A DNA stretch of 64,000 nt. Origin: UBA6055 sp965203755. Its GTDB lineage: Bacteria > Chloroflexota > Anaerolineae > Aggregatilineales > Phototrophicaceae. Both the position numbers and the translations under genes were made by a program. The notes under the pieces were generated by a model. The model ran no database searches and was not told where the DNA came from. It worked only from the letters and a program-made list of their open reading frames with translations. The stretch is taken from the NCBI GenBank assembly GCA_965203755.1, contig OZ241910.1:186001-250000 (forward strand). The letters run 5' to 3'. Position 1 is the stretch's first letter, and every line of letters begins with the position of its first letter. Below, piece by piece: positions 40,986-50,180 of this stretch.

Positions 40986-42331
40986 CAGCTGTCACTTTCT
41001 GGCTCGCCCAAATCCACCATCCAGTCCCACTTGTCGTGAACGATCTGCGGCGAATGGGTGGCGACAAGCACATCAAAGTTTCGCAATTCAACGATTCGCT
41101 GCAGGTCTTTCAAGAAGCTGCGCTGCCAGACCACATGAAGCGACAGTTCGGGTTCATCAATCAAAATCAAGGAGTTGGGCTGAACATGAAACAGCAGTTG
41201 ATAAAACAGGACGAGTTCATGCTGTTCGCCCGATGACAAATTTGAAATCGGTATTCGACCTTCATCTCGCGCGATAAAGATGAAACCATCGCTTTTATTG
41301 ACTTTGAGAGTCTTAAATTTGAAGCGCTCATTGATAATATCCGTTAAAATTCTTAGTTGCTCGGATATTTCGTCGAATACAGCCAATTTTTCTTCAATAT
41401 CCTGCACATAAATTGCCAGAGCATTATTCAAATTCTCCGGAGCGTTGCCCAAATTAGGAATATCGGGCGCATCCTCACCTTTATCCAACAGCCCCAATCT
41501 CATCAGCTTTGAACTCTTGGATTCAAGTTCTTTCAATTTCGCCTGTAATTCATCTTGGTCAAATTGGTGCGAATCTCCCGATTCGATCAATCGCATAGGA
41601 AAACTGCGGTCTTTCGCCTGTGACAACTCCCCATACTTTGCTGATGCTTCTTTTATCGTCTCGGCAACTTCATTGGAGTATTTTTCCACTGCGGAACTTG
41701 GAATTGAAGAAATCTCTCGCCTGATGGCATGGGGAAGAAAAAAAGGTTTATTAGAAGGTACAACCTGATGACTTTGTAACCGCTGTGTCTGAATGATTCT
41801 CGTGTGAACTTTCTCTTCCTTCTTGATGTAAATAAGCCAGTCAGGCTCATTATACAATTTAGATCGCAAATGATCATATATTTCAATAACTTCTTCCTTT
41901 GTCAAAGTAGAATCGGTATCTCTATTGAAGAAAAGATTACTGCCGATCTGTCTTAGCTCCGGAATAGAATTAATTTCTTCGTGAAATATGCGTTCGTGAT
42001 CTTCGGAAGATCTTAGTCGATAAGGCAAACCACTGTCACAGTACATGATTGAGAGTCTTGAATGATTCTGAGCAGGTATCGCTTGAGAACTCGCAGTTTC
42101 TTCCTTGACTGCAATACTTTCCTCACCATCAAACTCAACCCGAAATTCTTGAAAAGGAACGTCATAAAACACTTCATATTTGGAATTAAACAGACCATGT
42201 ATCATGGTAAGCAGCACCGTCTTTCCAAACCCGTTGGGTCCGTGGATGATTGTAATGCGCGAATCCTTGAGCGGAATCTCATGATCGAAAATTCCAAACA
42301 GTTTTTTCACCGAAACTTTTGTTATCCGCAT
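40985..42331 (-). CDS. ariA: AAA_15/ABC-type ATPase (AriA-like, PARIS)
   Basis: This 448-residue SMC/RecF-like ATPase has Walker A IIHGPNGFGKTVLL (residues 31-38), a long helical, partly coiled-coil insertion (about 215-340), ABC-type signature ISNLSSGEQHEL (365-370), Walker B LILIDEPELSLH (387-399) and the terminal ATHSPQIVHDKW switch. Its size and organisation match AriA, which assembles into a scaffold that sequesters AriB. It is directly followed by the DUF4435 gene with overlapping stop/start. A mini-ORF with a strong ribosome site overlaps its start. It lies 43 bases after iolB on the same strand, so it may be read from the iol promoter. AT-rich composition suggests horizontal acquisition. 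Confidence 0.8.
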   Translation of the reverse strand: MRITKVSVKKLFGIFDHEIPLKDSRITIIHGPNGFGKTVLLTMIHGLFNSKYEVFYDVPFQEFRVEFDGEESIAVKEETASSQAIPAQNHSRLSIMYCDSGLPYRLRSSEDHERIFHEEINSIPELRQIGSNLFFNRDTDSTLTKEEVIEIYDHLRSKLYNEPDWLIYIKKEEKVHTRIIQTQRLQSHQVVPSNKPFFLPHAIRREISSIPSSAVEKYSNEVAETIKEASAKYGELSQAKDRSFPMRLIESGDSHQFDQDELQAKLKELESKSSKLMRLGLLDKGEDAPDIPNLGNAPENLNNALAIYVQDIEEKLAVFDEISEQLRILTDIINERFKFKTLKVNKSDGFIFIARDEGRIPISNLSSGEQHELVLFYQLLFHVQPNSLILIDEPELSLHVVWQRSFLKDLQRIVELRNFDVLVATHSPQIVHDKWDWMVDLGEPESDS

Positions 42332-42366
42332 CAGATGTAGACCTCCTTGTATTTATCCAATTCCAT
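42331..42366 (-). CDS. Leader mini-ORF (11 aa) coupled to the AAA ATPase gene
   Basis: TAGGAGG, overlapping the iolB stop, precedes ATG at 42366, which encodes MELDKYKEVYI. Its TGA overlaps the ATG of the ATPase gene (TGATG). A ribosome finishing this peptide could re-initiate on the ATPase. Alternatively GGAGG within codons 7-8 (AAGGAGGTC) is the ATPase gene's own ribosome site and the mini-ORF is incidental. Confidence 0.4.
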   Translation of the reverse strand: MELDKYKEVYI

Positions 42367-42374
42367 TATACCTC

Positions 42375-43256
42375 CTAACCCTCCATGCCGTGATGCACAA
42401 TCGGCAGGCGCGGGTCTTTGAAAGTCCAGGTGTCCTTGACCCACTGATAGGCTGGATCATCGCTGTTCGCCAAGGACTGCGCCGAGCCAGCCAAAAAGTT
42501 GAGATAATAAGTCGTATAGCCATGCGCGCTGACGACAGGATGATAGCCCTCTGGCACCAAAACCATATCGTGGTTTTCAGCCATCATCACCCCGTCAATG
42601 CTGCGGTCGTCGTTATAGACGCGCTGATAGGCATAGCCGCCGGGATGATCCAGCTTGTAAAAATAAATCTCTTCCAGGTCAGCTTCAAGCAGATTGCCAG
42701 CCTCATCTTCAATATGCACATCATGTTTATGCGGCGGATAGCTTGACCAATTTCCTGGAGGCGTGTACACCTCAACAGCAACAATCCGATGGCAGTTAAA
42801 GCCCGGCGGCAAGATGCCATTAATCTGGCGCGAGGCGTTGCCGCCGCCGCGCAATTCTATCGAACTCATCGCTGGGGTGACCAACTGCGTCGGGAAATCC
42901 TGGTCAGTCGGCGCCCAGCAGGATGCAAACTCCAGCCTATCGCTCAAGGCAGTGATTTCAAATTCCTTGTTGCGGGACATGTACAAGGCATAGGGCATCC
43001 CGCCAAAGACATTCGGCCGCCGCCCTACCTGCGCGTATTCGCCATCGCTGGCAATGATATTGCAGACTCCGCCAAGGATAACCGTCGCGTTTTCGTGGCC
43101 GCGGGTTTTGACGCTAAAACTTTCGCCCCGATGCAAGCGCATCGCCGCCATGTTGAGATATTCCCAGCCCGCCTGCGCGGCGCTGATTTCAGCGAATATC
43201 CCTGATTCGCCCCGGTCCTTAGACTTCACCAGCATAGTTTCAGATGTATATTCCAT
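42375..43256 (-). CDS. iolB: 5-deoxy-glucuronate isomerase
   Basis: IolB converts 5-deoxy-D-glucuronate to 2-deoxy-5-keto-gluconate in myo-inositol degradation. This 293-residue bicupin shows the metal site SSYPPHKHDVHIEDE and LEEIYFYKLDHPGGYAYQRVY, then VPEGYHPVVSAHGYTTYYLN with the late His residues. Family landmarks SGIFAEISAAQAGWEYLNM and NINGILPPGFN-type RQINGILPPGFNCHRIVAVE are clear. It is the last iol gene of a three-gene run, 44 bases after iolC, and is immediately followed by the AAA ATPase gene. The start is ATG 43256; an internal ATG seven codons later is the alternative. Confidence 0.93.
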   Translation of the reverse strand: MEYTSETMLVKSKDRGESGIFAEISAAQAGWEYLNMAAMRLHRGESFSVKTRGHENATVILGGVCNIIASDGEYAQVGRRPNVFGGMPYALYMSRNKEFEITALSDRLEFASCWAPTDQDFPTQLVTPAMSSIELRGGGNASRQINGILPPGFNCHRIVAVEVYTPPGNWSSYPPHKHDVHIEDEAGNLLEADLEEIYFYKLDHPGGYAYQRVYNDDRSIDGVMMAENHDMVLVPEGYHPVVSAHGYTTYYLNFLAGSAQSLANSDDPAYQWVKDTWTFKDPRLPIVHHGMEG

Positions 43257-43300
43257 TTTCTGCTATCCTCCCTGTCAGAAAAATGTTGATTCAAACCGCG

Positions 43301-44326
43301 CTATTCCAGCCCGCCATAAGGTTTGACAAAGGCCGCCACTTCGGGCAGGGTCGGCATAAAATTGGCACAGCCGTGTTCGGTGACGACCATCGCGCCGCAG
43401 GCATTGCCCAGCCTTGCCGATTTGCGCCAGCCCCATCCCTTGACCAAGCCATAAAGAAAGCCGCCGCCAAAGGCATCTCCGGCGCCAAGGATATTCGTGA
43501 CTTCCACCGGAAAACCGGGGACATCCATAACCTCGCCATCATTGAGATGAATTCGGGCGCCTTCGGGCCCGATTTTCTCGATAATGGCCTGCGGGCCCAA
43601 GCCCAGCATAAAGGCGATGCCGGATTGGGCATCGCCGGCGACTTTGGTATCGGACACTTGGGAATGGCTTAAACTCATCTGCGATACATCGCTTAGCATG
43701 GCGGCGTTGATTTCGTCTTCGGTGCCAATGACCACATCCACCAGCCGCAGCGCGCTCCGCGCCACGACGCCAAAAGCGCGGACATCATGCCACTGGTCGG
43801 GGCGGAAATCGATATCAAAGACGACCGTGGCGCCGGCCTGCCGCGCCAGTTCAGCCGCGAACAGGGTTGCGCTGCGGCTCGGTTCCAGGCTGAGGTTGGT
43901 GCCGGCAAACTGAAACACCTTGCAGTCGTTTATCGGCGCCGCCAGCACATCATCTATATTGAGGTTGATATCGGCGCAGTTGTCGCGATAGTACACCAAG
44001 GGGAATTTATCCGGCGGCTCAATCCCCAAGACAACCGCGCTGGTGCGATGCTGCGGCTTGCGCGGGATAAAGCGGGTTTCGACGCCTTCGTTATTGAGAA
44101 AGCGAAGGATAAAATCGCCCACCGGGTCATCGCCAACCGCGGTCAGCAGCGCCGTTTTCAGCCCCAGCCGCTTGGCGCCGACGCTGATATTGGCTGGCGA
44201 ACCGCCGACATAAGCGGCATAACTTTGAATATCGACAAAGGGCGCGCCGATGTCGTTGGAATACAGGTCAATGGAACTGCGTCCCATGTGCAGCGAATCA
44301 TAGGCTTTGTTCATGATGTCCCTCAA
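43301..44326 (-). CDS. iolC: 5-dehydro-2-deoxygluconokinase (PfkB family)
   Basis: IolC phosphorylates 2-deoxy-5-keto-gluconate with ATP. This 341-residue ribokinase-like protein has substrate region MGRSSIDLYSNDIGAPF, GGSPANISVGAKRLGL, DIDFRPDQW and the PfkB ATP/anion-hole signature NILGAGDAFGGGFLYG with the catalytic Asp. The N-terminal DSLHMGRSSIDLYS is characteristic of IolC rather than other PfkB kinases. It overlaps iolG by four bases (ATGA) and is followed by iolB. Unlike some bacteria there is no fused C-terminal aldolase domain. Confidence 0.92.
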   Translation of the reverse strand: MRDIMNKAYDSLHMGRSSIDLYSNDIGAPFVDIQSYAAYVGGSPANISVGAKRLGLKTALLTAVGDDPVGDFILRFLNNEGVETRFIPRKPQHRTSAVVLGIEPPDKFPLVYYRDNCADINLNIDDVLAAPINDCKVFQFAGTNLSLEPSRSATLFAAELARQAGATVVFDIDFRPDQWHDVRAFGVVARSALRLVDVVIGTEDEINAAMLSDVSQMSLSHSQVSDTKVAGDAQSGIAFMLGLGPQAIIEKIGPEGARIHLNDGEVMDVPGFPVEVTNILGAGDAFGGGFLYGLVKGWGWRKSARLGNACGAMVVTEHGCANFMPTLPEVAAFVKPYGGLE

Positions 44327-45330
44327 GCGATCTCACTTAGCTTGACCGGACGATTCTCGCGCATGGAGCGCATCCCGGCCAGCGCCATCACCACCGGCGC
44401 CCGCCCGTCATGGCCGGTCACCGGCGCCGCCTTGTCATTTTCGATGGCATCGACAAAGGCGAGCATTTCGGCGGCATAACTGTCGATATAACGGTCAAGG
44501 AAGAAGCGCATCGGCCGGTCGCGCCGCACACCTTTGGCATCACTGACTGTCACAGCATTGGGATACCAATTTCCCGTTCGCGCCGCGCCGCGGCTGCCAA
44601 ACACCTCCACGCGCTGGTCATAGCCATACACCGCGCAGCGGCTGTTGTCTATCGCGCCAATCACCCCGTTTTCAAAGCGAAGCATCACCTTGGCGGTGTC
44701 AATATCGCCGGCTTCGCCAATGGCTGGATCTATTTTGACATCGCCAACAGCGTACATTTCTTTGACTTCCCCCAACAGAAAGCGGCACATATCAAAATCG
44801 TGAATCATCATATCCATCATCAGCCCGCCAGAAACCCGGATATACTCAATCGGCGGCGGCGCCGGGTCGCGGCTGATAATCATCATCGTATGCGGCGCGC
44901 CGATCTCGCCGCGGTCAATGGCTTGCTTGAGGCGAACATGATTGAGATCAAAGCGGCGATTAAAGCCAATCTGAAGTTTGACTCCCTGGGCGGCCACCAC
45001 TCGCAGGGCAGCGTCAATCTCTGCCAAATCAAAGGCAATCGGCTTTTCACAGAAGATCTGCTTGCCTGCCTTTGCCGATTCGATGATGAATTGGATGTGG
45101 GTATCGGTGGATGTGCAGATGACCACAGCGTCAATCTCGCCGCTGCTGATCAATTCCGAAGGATCGGCGGTGTAATCGGGGATGCCATACTGTTCGGCCG
45201 CCGACCTGGCGGATTCTGGGAAAATATCGGCGACAGCCAACACTCGCGCGTTGGGGATGCGCGCTGTCAGAGTATCGGCATGGACGCGGCCGATACGGCC
45301 GGCTCCAATAATGCCCATATTGATTGTCAT
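44323..45330 (-). CDS. iolG: Inositol 2-dehydrogenase (Gfo/Idh/MocA family)
   Basis: IolG oxidises myo-inositol to scyllo-inosose with NAD. This 335-residue protein has Rossmann motif MGIIGAGRIGRVHADTL, the catalytic Lys in QIFCEKPIAFDLAEI, GFNRRFDLNHVRLK and GGLMMDMMIHDFDMCRFLLGE with the Asp/His dyad. These closely match bacterial inositol dehydrogenases, and the iolC-iolB neighbours support the call. It is the first gene of the operon, divergent from mutA. iolD and iolE are not in this window, so the pathway must be completed elsewhere. Confidence 0.92.
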   Translation of the reverse strand: MTINMGIIGAGRIGRVHADTLTARIPNARVLAVADIFPESARSAAEQYGIPDYTADPSELISSGEIDAVVICTSTDTHIQFIIESAKAGKQIFCEKPIAFDLAEIDAALRVVAAQGVKLQIGFNRRFDLNHVRLKQAIDRGEIGAPHTMMIISRDPAPPPIEYIRVSGGLMMDMMIHDFDMCRFLLGEVKEMYAVGDVKIDPAIGEAGDIDTAKVMLRFENGVIGAIDNSRCAVYGYDQRVEVFGSRGAARTGNWYPNAVTVSDAKGVRRDRPMRFFLDRYIDSYAAEMLAFVDAIENDKAAPVTGHDGRAPVVMALAGMRSMRENRPVKLSEIA

Positions 45331-45379
45331 ATCGCTCTCTCCTCAACATAAAAAGCGAAATCTGTTTCGCGGCTGAATT

Positions 45380-45391
45380 ATGATATATCAT
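45380..45391. promoter_or_regulatory. 12-base palindrome ATGATATATCAT upstream of iolG
   Basis: A perfect palindrome lies 50 bases ahead of the iolG start in the 183-base divergent spacer. It may serve as an operator for the iol operon, or overlap its -10 region on the minus strand. Confidence 0.4.
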
Positions 45392-45479
45392 TCCAAGCCA
45401 AATAAATACAGGTTAATCAGTCGGATTCCAATACCAACAGGCAGCCAAAGACCGCATACCCGGCTTGAACATCAGGCAG

Positions 45480-45485
45480 TATAAT
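45480..45485 (+). promoter_or_regulatory. Candidate -10 box (TATAAT) of the mutAB operon
   Basis: A consensus TATAAT lies 28 bases ahead of the mutA ATG, but no good -35 is found at 16-18 bases. An activator or alternative sigma factor may be needed. The ribosome site AAAGGATATGCG follows. Confidence 0.35.
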
Positions 45486-45513
45486 AGGGCAGTGTTTCAT
45501 CAAAGGATATGCG

Positions 45514-47394
45514 ATGGCAAAACAATCAGCCACAGCTTTATTCACCGAGTTCGAGGCTTCCAGCTATGAGGAGTGGCTGGCGGCGGCCCGTGAATCACTG
45601 CCCGACAAAGCCTTTGACCGAATCGTCAAGCAAAGTCACGAGGGCTTTGAGGTTCAGCCGCTGGCGCATTCGCAAGACCTGGCCGGCATCAGCCACATGG
45701 ATACCTTGCCGGGACAGTTTCCCTATGTCCGCGGGACACGCGCCGCTGGCTATCGCTCACAAGCCTGGCTCATTGCCCAGGACATTGGTTTGAGTGACCG
45801 GCGGCGCTTCAATCGAGCCCTTGTTCATGCGCTGGCAAACGGACAAACCGCCATCTATCTGGACAGCAAGCTCCCTTTGAATCGGAGCGAAGACTTGGAA
45901 ATCGCCTTTGCCGATATCGACCTGACAAAATACCCGCTCTTGATTCAAGCCGAAACCGGCGCCGCCAGGCTGTACCGATGGCTAAGCGGCTGGCTGAAGG
46001 CCGATGCGCTCCAGCAGATCCACGGCTGTTTGGGCGCTGACCCCCTGAAAACACTGGCGCGGTCGGGCAGCATCGCATCAGATGTCTTTGAGCGGATGGC
46101 GGCCTTCGTTCAGTTGGTCGACAGACAATCGCCGCGGCTGGACGCCATCGCCGTGGCGACGGATGTATATCACGATGCCGGCGCCAGCGCGGTTCAGGAA
46201 ATGGCGCTGGCTATGGCGACAGCCGTTGTTTATCTGCGAGAAATGGGGCAGCGCGGGCTGGATGCGGAGCTTGTCGCTGGCAAAATTTGGTTTTTCATGC
46301 CGGTTGGCGAAAACTTTTTCATGGAAGTCGCCAAATTCCGCGCCATCAAAATGATGTGGGCGCAAATCGCGGCGGCCTTCGGCGGCGGCGCGGCGGCCCA
46401 AAAAATCAAACTGCATGCCAGCACCGCCAGCCGCAGCAAGACCCGCCATGACGTTTATGTCAATATGCTGCGCGTGACTGCCGAAGCCATGGCGGCCGCA
46501 ATCGGCGGCGTCGACAGCCTACAGGTCGCCCCCTTTGACGCAGCCCTTGGCGAATCCAGTGAATTTTCCCGCCGTATCGCTCGTAACGTCCAGTTCATTT
46601 TGCAGGAAGAGGTTAGGCTGATTGACCTGATTGATCCGGCCGGCGGCGCCTGGCATGTCGAAAAATTGACTGACCAACTGGCAAAGTCCGCCTGGAGCCT
46701 GTTCCAGCAAATCGAAGCGCAAGGAGGCTTGATTGAGGCTTTGCAAGCCGGGAGCATTCAGGCGCAAATCGCATCGGTCGCTGACCGGCGCCGTCAGGAT
46801 CTGGCCGAGGGACGGACGGCGCTGGTTGGATGCAGCAAGTATCCCAACCTCGATGAAAGCCTGCCTGAAGTTCGGGCCCGGCCGCAGCCGTCGGCCATTG
46901 TCGATGATGTCCGGGAACGCATCGAGGTCGAGCCGCTGCGGGCAAAGCGGCTGGCCGCCCCTTATGAAGAACTTCGGCGCAATGCCGATATGCATCGCCG
47001 GCGCAAGGGGCGCCGACCGCGTATTTTTCTCGCTAATTTTGGGCGCTTGGGGGAGTATAAAACCGGCGCCGACTTCGCTCGCGGGCTATATGAGCCAGGC
47101 GGATTTGAAGTGATTGACAATGGCGGATATGACAGCATCGAATCCGCGCTGGATGCCGCCATCAGCAGCCAGGCCGCGGCCGTCGTCGTTTGCGCCGGCG
47201 ACAGCTGTGACGCCGCGTTCGTGTCAGAATATGTCCGCGCATTAAAAGCGCAGCAGCCGCAGTTGATCGTGATGCTCGCTGGCGATCCCAAAAATCAGGA
47301 GGGCCAAGCTGGCATCGACGATTTTATTTACGATGGCGTCAATGCTTATGAGATGAACCGGACGCTGCAAGGCAAATTAGGAATCGGCACATGA
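45514..47394 (+). CDS. mutA: Methylmalonyl-CoA mutase small (beta) subunit
   Basis: This is the non-catalytic partner of the heterodimeric B12-dependent mutase that interconverts methylmalonyl-CoA and succinyl-CoA. The 626-residue protein has a TIM-barrel region (FPYVRGTRAAGYRSQAWLIAQDI; PVGENFFMEVAKFRAIKMMW; SRRIARNVQFILQEEV) and a degenerate C-terminal B12-like domain. There FLANFGRLGEYKTGADF lacks the DxHxxG cobalamin ligand, as expected for the small subunit. ATG 45514 follows AAAGGA. The stop overlaps the mutB start (ATGA). It is divergent from the iol operon and supplies propionyl-CoA carbon to the TCA cycle. Confidence 0.94.
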   Translation: MAKQSATALFTEFEASSYEEWLAAARESLPDKAFDRIVKQSHEGFEVQPLAHSQDLAGISHMDTLPGQFPYVRGTRAAGYRSQAWLIAQDIGLSDRRRFNRALVHALANGQTAIYLDSKLPLNRSEDLEIAFADIDLTKYPLLIQAETGAARLYRWLSGWLKADALQQIHGCLGADPLKTLARSGSIASDVFERMAAFVQLVDRQSPRLDAIAVATDVYHDAGASAVQEMALAMATAVVYLREMGQRGLDAELVAGKIWFFMPVGENFFMEVAKFRAIKMMWAQIAAAFGGGAAAQKIKLHASTASRSKTRHDVYVNMLRVTAEAMAAAIGGVDSLQVAPFDAALGESSEFSRRIARNVQFILQEEVRLIDLIDPAGGAWHVEKLTDQLAKSAWSLFQQIEAQGGLIEALQAGSIQAQIASVADRRRQDLAEGRTALVGCSKYPNLDESLPEVRARPQPSAIVDDVRERIEVEPLRAKRLAAPYEELRRNADMHRRRKGRRPRIFLANFGRLGEYKTGADFARGLYEPGGFEVIDNGGYDSIESALDAAISSQAAAVVVCAGDSCDAAFVSEYVRALKAQQPQLIVMLAGDPKNQEGQAGIDDFIYDGVNAYEMNRTLQGKLGIGT

Positions 47395-49571
47395 CCAAAG
47401 CCCCTGATTTTACCAAGATCGCGCTGCAAACCGGCTGCAAGAAACAAGACGCCCGGCAAGCGGCCATCGAAGCCCAGACAGGCAAGTCGGCGCGGGAATA
47501 CATCTGGCATACTTTGGAGCAGATTGACGTCAAGGCGCTTTACACGGCTGCCGACCTGCCCTGGCTGGAGCATTTGGGATTCACGGCCGGCATCCCGCCC
47601 TACCTGCGGGGGCCTTATCCGGCGATGTACGCTGTCAAGCCGTGGACGATTCGGCAATATGCCGGGTTTTCCACCGCCGAAGAAAGCAATGCTTTTTACC
47701 GCCGCAATTTGGCGGCCGGGCAAAAAGGATTATCGGTCGCCTTTGACCTGGCGACGCATCGCGGTTACGATTCCGACCATCCGCGCGTCGAAGGCGATGT
47801 CGGCAAAGCCGGGGTGGCCATTGACAGCATTCTCGATATGAAAATCCTGTTCGACGGCATCCCGCTCGACAAAATGTCAGTCTCGATGACCATGAATGGC
47901 GCGGTGCTGCCGGCGCTGGCATTTTATATCGTCGCCGCCGAAGAACAGGGGGTCAGACAAGAGCAGCTTACCGGCACGATTCAGAATGACATTCTGAAGG
48001 AGTATATGGTACGGAATACCTACATTTATCCGCCGGCGCCCTCGATGAAGATGACTGCCGATATCTTCGCTTACACCGCCAGCCACATGCCGCGCTTCAA
48101 CAGCATCAGCATCAGCGGCTATCACATACAGGAAGCCGGCGCCACGGCCGACATTGAACTCGCTTACACATTGGCGGATGGCTTGGAATATCTGCGAACT
48201 GGTCTGCGGGCCGGGCTGGATATTGATGCCTTTGCGCCGCGCCTGTCCTTCTTCTGGGGAATTGGCATCAACTACTTTATGGAGATTGCCAAAATGCGGG
48301 CGGCGCGGATGCTGTGGGCAAAATTGGTCAAGCGGTTTAACCCGCAAAATGCCAAGTCAATGGCATTGCGGACACACTGTCAGACATCGGGCTGGAGCTT
48401 GCAGGAACAAGATCCTTTTAACAATGCGGCGCGAACGTGCATTGAAGCCATGGCGGCCGCCCTCGGTCATACCCAATCGCTGCATACCAATGCGCTCGAC
48501 GAAGCCATTGCCCTGCCGACCGACTTCAGCGCCCGCATCGCCCGCAATACACAACTGTTCCTGCAGCACGAGACGGGCATCGCGGACGTCGTTGACCCTT
48601 GGGGCGGCTCCTATCTGGTCGAGACCTTAACCCATGAACTGGCGCATCGGGCTTGGGCGCATATTCAGGAGATTGAGGCTCTGGGTGGCATGACCAAGGC
48701 TTTGGAAACCGGCCTGCCCAAGATGCGTATTGAAGAAGCCGCCGCCAGACGTCAGGCGCATATCGACAGCGGCCAGGAAACCTTGATTGGCGTCAATAAA
48801 TATCGCCTGCCTTATGAAGAACCGATTGATATTCTGGAAGTTGATCATACCGCTGTCCGCGAGGCGCAGATCGCCAGACTAGCGCAGCTGCGCGCCGAAC
48901 GGGATGAGAGCAAAGTGAATGCAGCGCTCCGGGCTGTGACGGATTGCGCCCGAAGCGGCACGGGCAACCTGCTGGCTTTGGCTATTGAAGCGGCGCGGGC
49001 GCGGGCGACCCATGGCGAAATTTCGACCGCGCTGGAAAAAGCCTGGGGGCGGCACAAGGCGGTTGTTCGCGCAGTTGCGGGGATTTATCGCAGCGAGTTC
49101 GGCGATGCTGATGAAGTTGCCCAAGTGCGGCGCCTGACCGATGAATTTGCGCTGCGCGAGGGGCGCCGCCCGCGCCTGATGGTCGCTAAAATGGGGCAGG
49201 ATGGGCACGACCGCGGCGCCAAAGTGATTGCCACCGCCTTTGCCGATATGGGTTTTGATGTTGACCTCGCCCCTTTGTTTCAAACTCCGGCTGAAGTGGC
49301 GAAGCAGGCGGTCGAGAACGATGTCCATGTGGTTGGGATTAGCTCATTGGCCGCCAGCCACAAGACACTGCTGCCGCAGTTGGCTGCGGAATTGGACGCG
49401 CTGGGGCGCGGCGATATGATGGTGGTCATCGGCGGCGTTATCCCAGCGCAGGATTATCAATATCTCTATGACCAGGGCGCGGCGATTATTTTTGGGCCCG
49501 GCACCGTGATTCCGGCGGCGGCGCAAAAGGTGCTGCATGAACTGAAGCGCCGCTTGGGTTTCCAAAAATGA
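47391..49571 (+). CDS. mutB: Methylmalonyl-CoA mutase large (alpha) subunit
   Basis: This catalytic subunit of 726 residues binds adenosylcobalamin. The TIM-barrel substrate domain starts with FTAGIPPYLRGPYPAMYA and includes RQYAGFSTAEESNAFYRRNL, VSMTMNGAVLPALAFYI and EAGATADIELAYTLADG. The linker and C-terminal B12 domain contain MVAKMGQDGHDRGAKVIA, whose His in DGHDRG is the lower cobalt ligand, then VGISSLAASHKTLLPQL and VVIGGVIPAQDYQYL. It overlaps mutA by four bases, guaranteeing balanced synthesis, and the chaperone gene meaB lies 0.6 kb downstream. Confidence 0.97.
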   Translation: MTKAPDFTKIALQTGCKKQDARQAAIEAQTGKSAREYIWHTLEQIDVKALYTAADLPWLEHLGFTAGIPPYLRGPYPAMYAVKPWTIRQYAGFSTAEESNAFYRRNLAAGQKGLSVAFDLATHRGYDSDHPRVEGDVGKAGVAIDSILDMKILFDGIPLDKMSVSMTMNGAVLPALAFYIVAAEEQGVRQEQLTGTIQNDILKEYMVRNTYIYPPAPSMKMTADIFAYTASHMPRFNSISISGYHIQEAGATADIELAYTLADGLEYLRTGLRAGLDIDAFAPRLSFFWGIGINYFMEIAKMRAARMLWAKLVKRFNPQNAKSMALRTHCQTSGWSLQEQDPFNNAARTCIEAMAAALGHTQSLHTNALDEAIALPTDFSARIARNTQLFLQHETGIADVVDPWGGSYLVETLTHELAHRAWAHIQEIEALGGMTKALETGLPKMRIEEAAARRQAHIDSGQETLIGVNKYRLPYEEPIDILEVDHTAVREAQIARLAQLRAERDESKVNAALRAVTDCARSGTGNLLALAIEAARARATHGEISTALEKAWGRHKAVVRAVAGIYRSEFGDADEVAQVRRLTDEFALREGRRPRLMVAKMGQDGHDRGAKVIATAFADMGFDVDLAPLFQTPAEVAKQAVENDVHVVGISSLAASHKTLLPQLAAELDALGRGDMMVVIGGVIPAQDYQYLYDQGAAIIFGPGTVIPAAAQKVLHELKRRLGFQK

Positions 49572-49616
49572 ATGCGCCGTCTGCTGCGGCCAAAAGCATC
49601 AGGTCGGGTCTGGCTG

Positions 49617-49943
49617 TCAGGAGAGGCCGCGAGCTTCGGCGGCGCGGCTCAATGCCGACTGCGCTTGGTCATAGGACATCAGGACGGTAGTCTTGCCAGC
49701 CGAAAAACGTCCGTCTCCAATCATCGCCAGCACATAGGCCGCCATGCTTTCGTTATTGGGCATCTCGACGATCTTAACGATATCGTATTCGCCAAACGCC
49801 AGCCAGCTGCCCAGCACTTTGCCGCCGAATTTCTCGGCCATTTCGCCGCCGTCTTCAGCCGCCGCGCCGCCTTTGGACGCATCGGCGATTTGCTCCAGCC
49901 AGGCCTTGGAGGTAAAGGCATACTGCCATAAAAAAAGCGCCAT
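49617..49943 (-). CDS. GYD-domain protein, 108 aa
   Basis: This small soluble protein matches the GYD family (PF08734), ferredoxin-like domains named for the motif seen here as WLAFGEYDIVKIVEMPNNES. It begins FLWQYAFTSKAWLEQI and has the typical GGKVLGSWL-type strand and the late TTVLMSYDQAQSAL. Function of the family is unknown; some members are linked to sugar or nucleotide stress genes. It sits on the opposite strand between mutB and meaB, so it is not part of the mutase operon. The start ATG follows AAAGG. Confidence 0.82.
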   Translation of the reverse strand: MALFLWQYAFTSKAWLEQIADASKGGAAAEDGGEMAEKFGGKVLGSWLAFGEYDIVKIVEMPNNESMAAYVLAMIGDGRFSAGKTTVLMSYDQAQSALSRAAEARGLS

Positions 49944-50180
49944 GATACCAACCTTTCGTCAATCAAACCCGCAATGACAGGGACAAGCGGAAAGCCGCGC
50001 GCCGGCACGGGTTCATCAATCAGGATAAAACGAGCAATCTATTCTACTGCACTAGGAGTCTATACGGTATGATGAATGAAGGCAAGCTCATCTGCTCGGC
50101 GGAAACGAAGAATCCTGTGCATACACCAAATAACAAACTTTGTCGGCTACAGACCAGAGGCAGCTAAAGCAGCGGCGCGA

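Noticed and set aside
50070..50168. 32-residue plus-strand frame before meaB
   Set aside because: No credible ribosome site and no recognisable sequence; it probably just covers the meaB leader.
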